From CAVRUF01 sp963716005 (GTDB lineage: Bacteria > Actinomycetota > Thermoleophilia > Gaiellales > Gaiellaceae), in contig OY970285.1 in assembly GCA_963716005.1 (NCBI GenBank), positions 372,001 through 436,000 of the forward strand: 64,000 bases of DNA. Reading direction: 5' to 3'. The number at the start of each line of letters is the position of its first letter. Position 1 is the stretch's first letter. The notes below the pieces were generated by a model that ran no database searches, was not told the DNA's origin, and was given only the letters and a program-made list of their open reading frames with translations. Both the position numbers and the translations under genes were made by a program. Of this stretch, positions 61,638-64,000 are shown piece after piece.

Positions 61638-62963
61638 GTGACCTCTCCGCTCGCAGCACTCGTCATGGCAGCCGGCCTCGGAACGAGGATGAAGTCCGAG
61701 CGCCCGAAACAGCTCCACCCGCTGCTCGGCCGGCGCCTCGTCGACTGGCCTGTCGAGGCCGCCCAAGCCGTCGGGCCCGACCGGCTCGTGCTCGTCATCT
61801 CGCCCGGCACGGAGGACGAGCTCGCGGGCGACTGGGAGACGGCCGTGCAGCCCGTGGCCCGCGGCACCGGCGACGCGGCCGCGACCGGATTCGCGGCGCT
61901 CGGCGACTTCGACGGCGACGTGCTCGTGCTTCCCGGCGACGGCGCGCTCCTGACGGCCGCGACGCTCAAGCGCATCGTCGAGACCCACCGCGCCGCAGGC
62001 GCCGCGGTCACGCTGCTCACGGTCGAGACGGACGAGCCGCTCCCGTATGGACGCATCGTCCGCGACCGCTCGGGGAAGGTCGCCCGCGTGGTCGAGGAGC
62101 GCGACGCCAACGACGAAGAGCGGGCCATCCGCGAGCTGAACTCGTCCGTGTACGTCTTTGCGGCCGCCGATCTGCGCGATGGCCTTGCGCAGCTCGACAC
62201 CGAGAACGACCAGGGCGAGCTCTACCTGACGGACGCCATCGGCCATCTCGCGGCCGCCGGCCGCCCGGTCGCGACCGTGGCAGCCGACGACCCGGACGAG
62301 GCGCTCGGCGTGAACACGCGCGCCGATCTCGCCGAGGTGGCCGCGCTTCTGCGCGACCGCATCCTCCACGCGCACATGCTCGCCGGCGTCACCGTCACGG
62401 ATCCGGCCACGACCTGGATCGAGGCGGGCGTCGAGCTCGAGCCCGACACGGTCGTCCAGCCGTTCACGATCCTCCGCGGCTCGACCGTCGTACGGCGCGG
62501 CGCCGAGGTCGGCCCGCACGCGGTCGCCGTCGACGCCGAGATCGGCCCGGGCGCGACCGTCGGTCCGTTCGCCTACCTGCGGCCCGGCGCGAAACTGGCC
62601 GCGGGATCGAAGGTCGGCACGTTCGTCGAGGTGAAGAACTCCGAGATCGGCGAGCGCGCCAAGGTGCCGCACCTCTCCTATATCGGCGACGCCGAGATCG
62701 GAGAGGACACGAACATCGGCGCCGGCGCGATCACCGCGAACTACCGTCCCGAGCGCGGCGGCGGCAAGGAGCGGACGAAGATCGGCCGCAACGTCCACAC
62801 CGGAAGCGACAACGTATTTGTCGCGCCCGTGGAGATCGGAGACAATGCCTGGGTCGGAGCGGGATCGACCATCACGGAGGACGTCCCGCCCGGTGCCCTT
62901 GCCATCGCGCGCGCCAAGCAGGTCAACAAAGAGGACTACAGAGGTGACAAGCCTGATGAATGA
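61638..62963 (+). CDS. glmU: Bifunctional UDP-GlcNAc pyrophosphorylase / glucosamine-1-P acetyltransferase
   Basis: A 441-residue protein. The GTG at 61638 gives the correct family start 'PLAALVMAAGLGTRMKSERP'. The N-terminal uridyltransferase domain has 'PVARGTGDAAATGF' and 'LPGDGALLT'. The C-terminal left-handed beta-helix has 'GPFAYLRPGAKLAAGSKVGT', 'NIGAGAITANYR' and 'IGDNAWVGAGSTITED'. It makes UDP-N-acetylglucosamine for cell wall. The start codon lies only 8 bases after the tRNA-Gln CCA and has no Shine-Dalgarno sequence. Its stop overlaps prs. Confidence 0.94.
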   Translation: MTSPLAALVMAAGLGTRMKSERPKQLHPLLGRRLVDWPVEAAQAVGPDRLVLVISPGTEDELAGDWETAVQPVARGTGDAAATGFAALGDFDGDVLVLPGDGALLTAATLKRIVETHRAAGAAVTLLTVETDEPLPYGRIVRDRSGKVARVVEERDANDEERAIRELNSSVYVFAAADLRDGLAQLDTENDQGELYLTDAIGHLAAAGRPVATVAADDPDEALGVNTRADLAEVAALLRDRILHAHMLAGVTVTDPATTWIEAGVELEPDTVVQPFTILRGSTVVRRGAEVGPHAVAVDAEIGPGATVGPFAYLRPGAKLAAGSKVGTFVEVKNSEIGERAKVPHLSYIGDAEIGEDTNIGAGAITANYRPERGGGKERTKIGRNVHTGSDNVFVAPVEIGDNAWVGAGSTITEDVPPGALAIARAKQVNKEDYRGDKPDE

Positions 62964-64000
62964 CGTGGCTCTGCCCGGCCTCGCTGGAGGAGGCGACTCG
63001 ACGCAGGCGAGCTCCGAGCGCGGACACTGGATCCGCCGCGGCCCCGAGGGCCGGCTCATGCTCTTTGCGGGCCGCTCGAACCCGGATCTCGCCGAGCAGA
63101 TCGCCGCGCAGCTCGGGATCGAGCTGGGCGACGTCCACGTGAAGACGTTCGCGAACGGCGAGGTCTACAGCCGCTTCCTCGAGTCGATCCGCGGCGCGGA
63201 CGTGTTCATCGTCCAGTCCTGCGCGGGCCCGAGGACGAACGACCACCTCTGGGAGCTCCTGACCTTGATCGACGCGGCCAAGCTCGCCTCGGCGAACCGG
63301 ATCACGGCCGTCATGCCGTGGTTCCCGTACTCGCGGCAGGACAAGAAGTCCGCGCCGCGCGAGCCGATCACCGCGAAGCTCCTCGCGAGCTGCCTCGAGG
63401 GCGCCGGCGCCGACCGCGTGCTGACGATGGATCTCCACGCGGGCCAGATCCAGGGCTTCTTCTCCATCCCGGTCGACCACATGACCGCGCTGCCGCTCTT
63501 CGCCAAGTACTACCGCGACAAGGGCCTTTGGGGCGACGGCGTCGTGGCGGTCGCGCCGGATCCGGGCCGCGGCAAGATGACCACCCGCTTCGCCCAATTC
63601 CTCGAGGCCGACGTCGCGTACATGTCGAAGACCCGGCCCGACCACGACGTCGCCGAGGTGACCGAGGTCGTCGGACGCGAGCGCGTGAAGGGCAAGGCGG
63701 CGATCCTGAGCGACGACCTGATCGTGACCGGCTCGACACTGATCTCGGGCGCCAAGGCGCTGCTCGAGGCCGGTGCGACGGCGGTGTACGCGTGCGCCAC
63801 GCACGCCCTCATCCCGGAGTTCGCGCTGGAGAAGATCACCGAGAGCGAGCTGACCGAGATCTGCGTCACCGACACGGTGCTGCTCGACCCGACCAAGTTG
63901 CCGCCGAACATCCAGATTCTCCCGGTCGCGGGCCTCCTCGCGGACACGATCCAGAACGTATTCTCGGGCGAGTCGGTCTCCGAGATCTTCGCGGGCGAGA
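62956..64000 (+). CDS. prs: Ribose-phosphate pyrophosphokinase (PRPP synthetase), cut by window end
   Basis: Open at the right edge. From the ATG at 62956 (8 bases inside glmU) the frame has a ~34-residue extension before 'LMLFAGRSNPDLAEQIAAQL'. Family motifs: 'FANGEVYSRFLESIRG', 'MPWFPYSRQDKKSAPREPIT', 'TMDLHAGQIQGFFSIPVDHM'. The PRPP loop reads 'LSDDLIVTGST', against the usual DDMIDTGGT, and the 'SPDVGG' region reads 'APDPGRGKMTTRF'. It makes PRPP from ribose 5-phosphate and ATP. The unusual loop residues mark a divergent class. Confidence 0.9.
   Translation, partial: MNDVALPGLAGGGDSTQASSERGHWIRRGPEGRLMLFAGRSNPDLAEQIAAQLGIELGDVHVKTFANGEVYSRFLESIRGADVFIVQSCAGPRTNDHLWELLTLIDAAKLASANRITAVMPWFPYSRQDKKSAPREPITAKLLASCLEGAGADRVLTMDLHAGQIQGFFSIPVDHMTALPLFAKYYRDKGLWGDGVVAVAPDPGRGKMTTRFAQFLEADVAYMSKTRPDHDVAEVTEVVGRERVKGKAAILSDDLIVTGSTLISGAKALLEAGATAVYACATHALIPEFALEKITESELTEICVTDTVLLDPTKLPPNIQILPVAGLLADTIQNVFSGESVSEIFAGE

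Overview
The window is a 64 kb piece of a very GC-rich bacterial chromosome with short intergenic gaps, frequent GTG starts and many ATGA/GTGA/TAATG overlaps. The gene content points to the Actinomycetota: a dnaK-grpE-dnaJ-hspR-clpB operon, an actinobacterial-type inositol-phosphate synthase beside a CDP-alcohol phosphotransferase, and HspR/ArsR/AbrB-type regulators. The mix of DUF1800/DUF1501, a COG2403-arcC-argF cluster and a Firmicutes-like rsmI-abrB-metG-tatD-rsmA-ispE-glmU-prs order suggests a deep branch such as Thermoleophilia. That placement is inference. I saw no phage, insertion sequence, CRISPR array or rRNA operon.

Layout. 1-2.8 kb: iron uptake (end of efeO, efeB, a second EfeO-like lipoprotein). 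2.8-7.2 kb: thioredoxin-domain DUF255 protein, lipoprotein, and a divergent nicotinamidase-like hydrolase / NrtR-like regulator pair. 7.2-10.9 kb: membrane GGDEF protein, secreted matrixin-like protease, tRNA-Ala. 11-16 kb: small membrane proteins, DedA, YihY, ArsR-SRPBCC pair, DHA2 exporter. 16-19 kb: translationally coupled DUF1800-DUF1501-cupredoxin operon. 19-25 kb: minus-strand operon with an HExxH peptidase, COG2403 GTPase, carbamate kinase, ornithine carbamoyltransferase, zincin and SRPBCC protein. 25-30.6 kb: DMT transporter, 23S/tRNA uracil methyltransferase, odd UDG-like protein, glycosyltransferase-PHP fusion. 30.7-36.5 kb: three exported proteins (large M36-type metallopeptidase, Tat-exported cyclase, FG-GAP/P-domain protein) separated by strong hairpins. 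36.5-40.5 kb: an inositol-lipid operon (Aur1-like PAP2, PI-phosphate synthase, inositol-phosphate synthase with N-terminal ribbon-helix-helix domains), then moaA. 40.5-43 kb: DMT transporter and a PLP decarboxylase. 43-49.5 kb: chaperone operon. 49.6-55 kb: cupin, M15 peptidase, pseudouridine catabolism pair, LCP protein. 55-64 kb: a structured 166-bp inverted-repeat element, ROK kinase, rsmI, abrB-like gene, metG, tatD, rsmA, ispE, tRNA-Gln, glmU and prs (cut by the window end).

The most interesting material is: (i) a double ribbon-helix-helix domain fused in frame to inositol-1-phosphate synthase, with its own internal ribosome site and a perfect inverted repeat just upstream; (ii) an Aur1-like PAP2 gene in the same operon, a candidate for the unassigned PI-phosphate phosphatase; (iii) a long imperfect inverted repeat with nested hairpins between the LCP and ROK genes; (iv) a 14-bp sequence with a palindromic core repeated upstream of two membrane-protein genes.

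Caution: nine genes, including conserved ones (dnaJ, clpB, ispE), carry single-base frameshifts (ten in total). Nine of the ten are +1 modulo 3. This is best explained by base-insertion errors in the assembly, so those genes are annotated as one CDS each across the shift.
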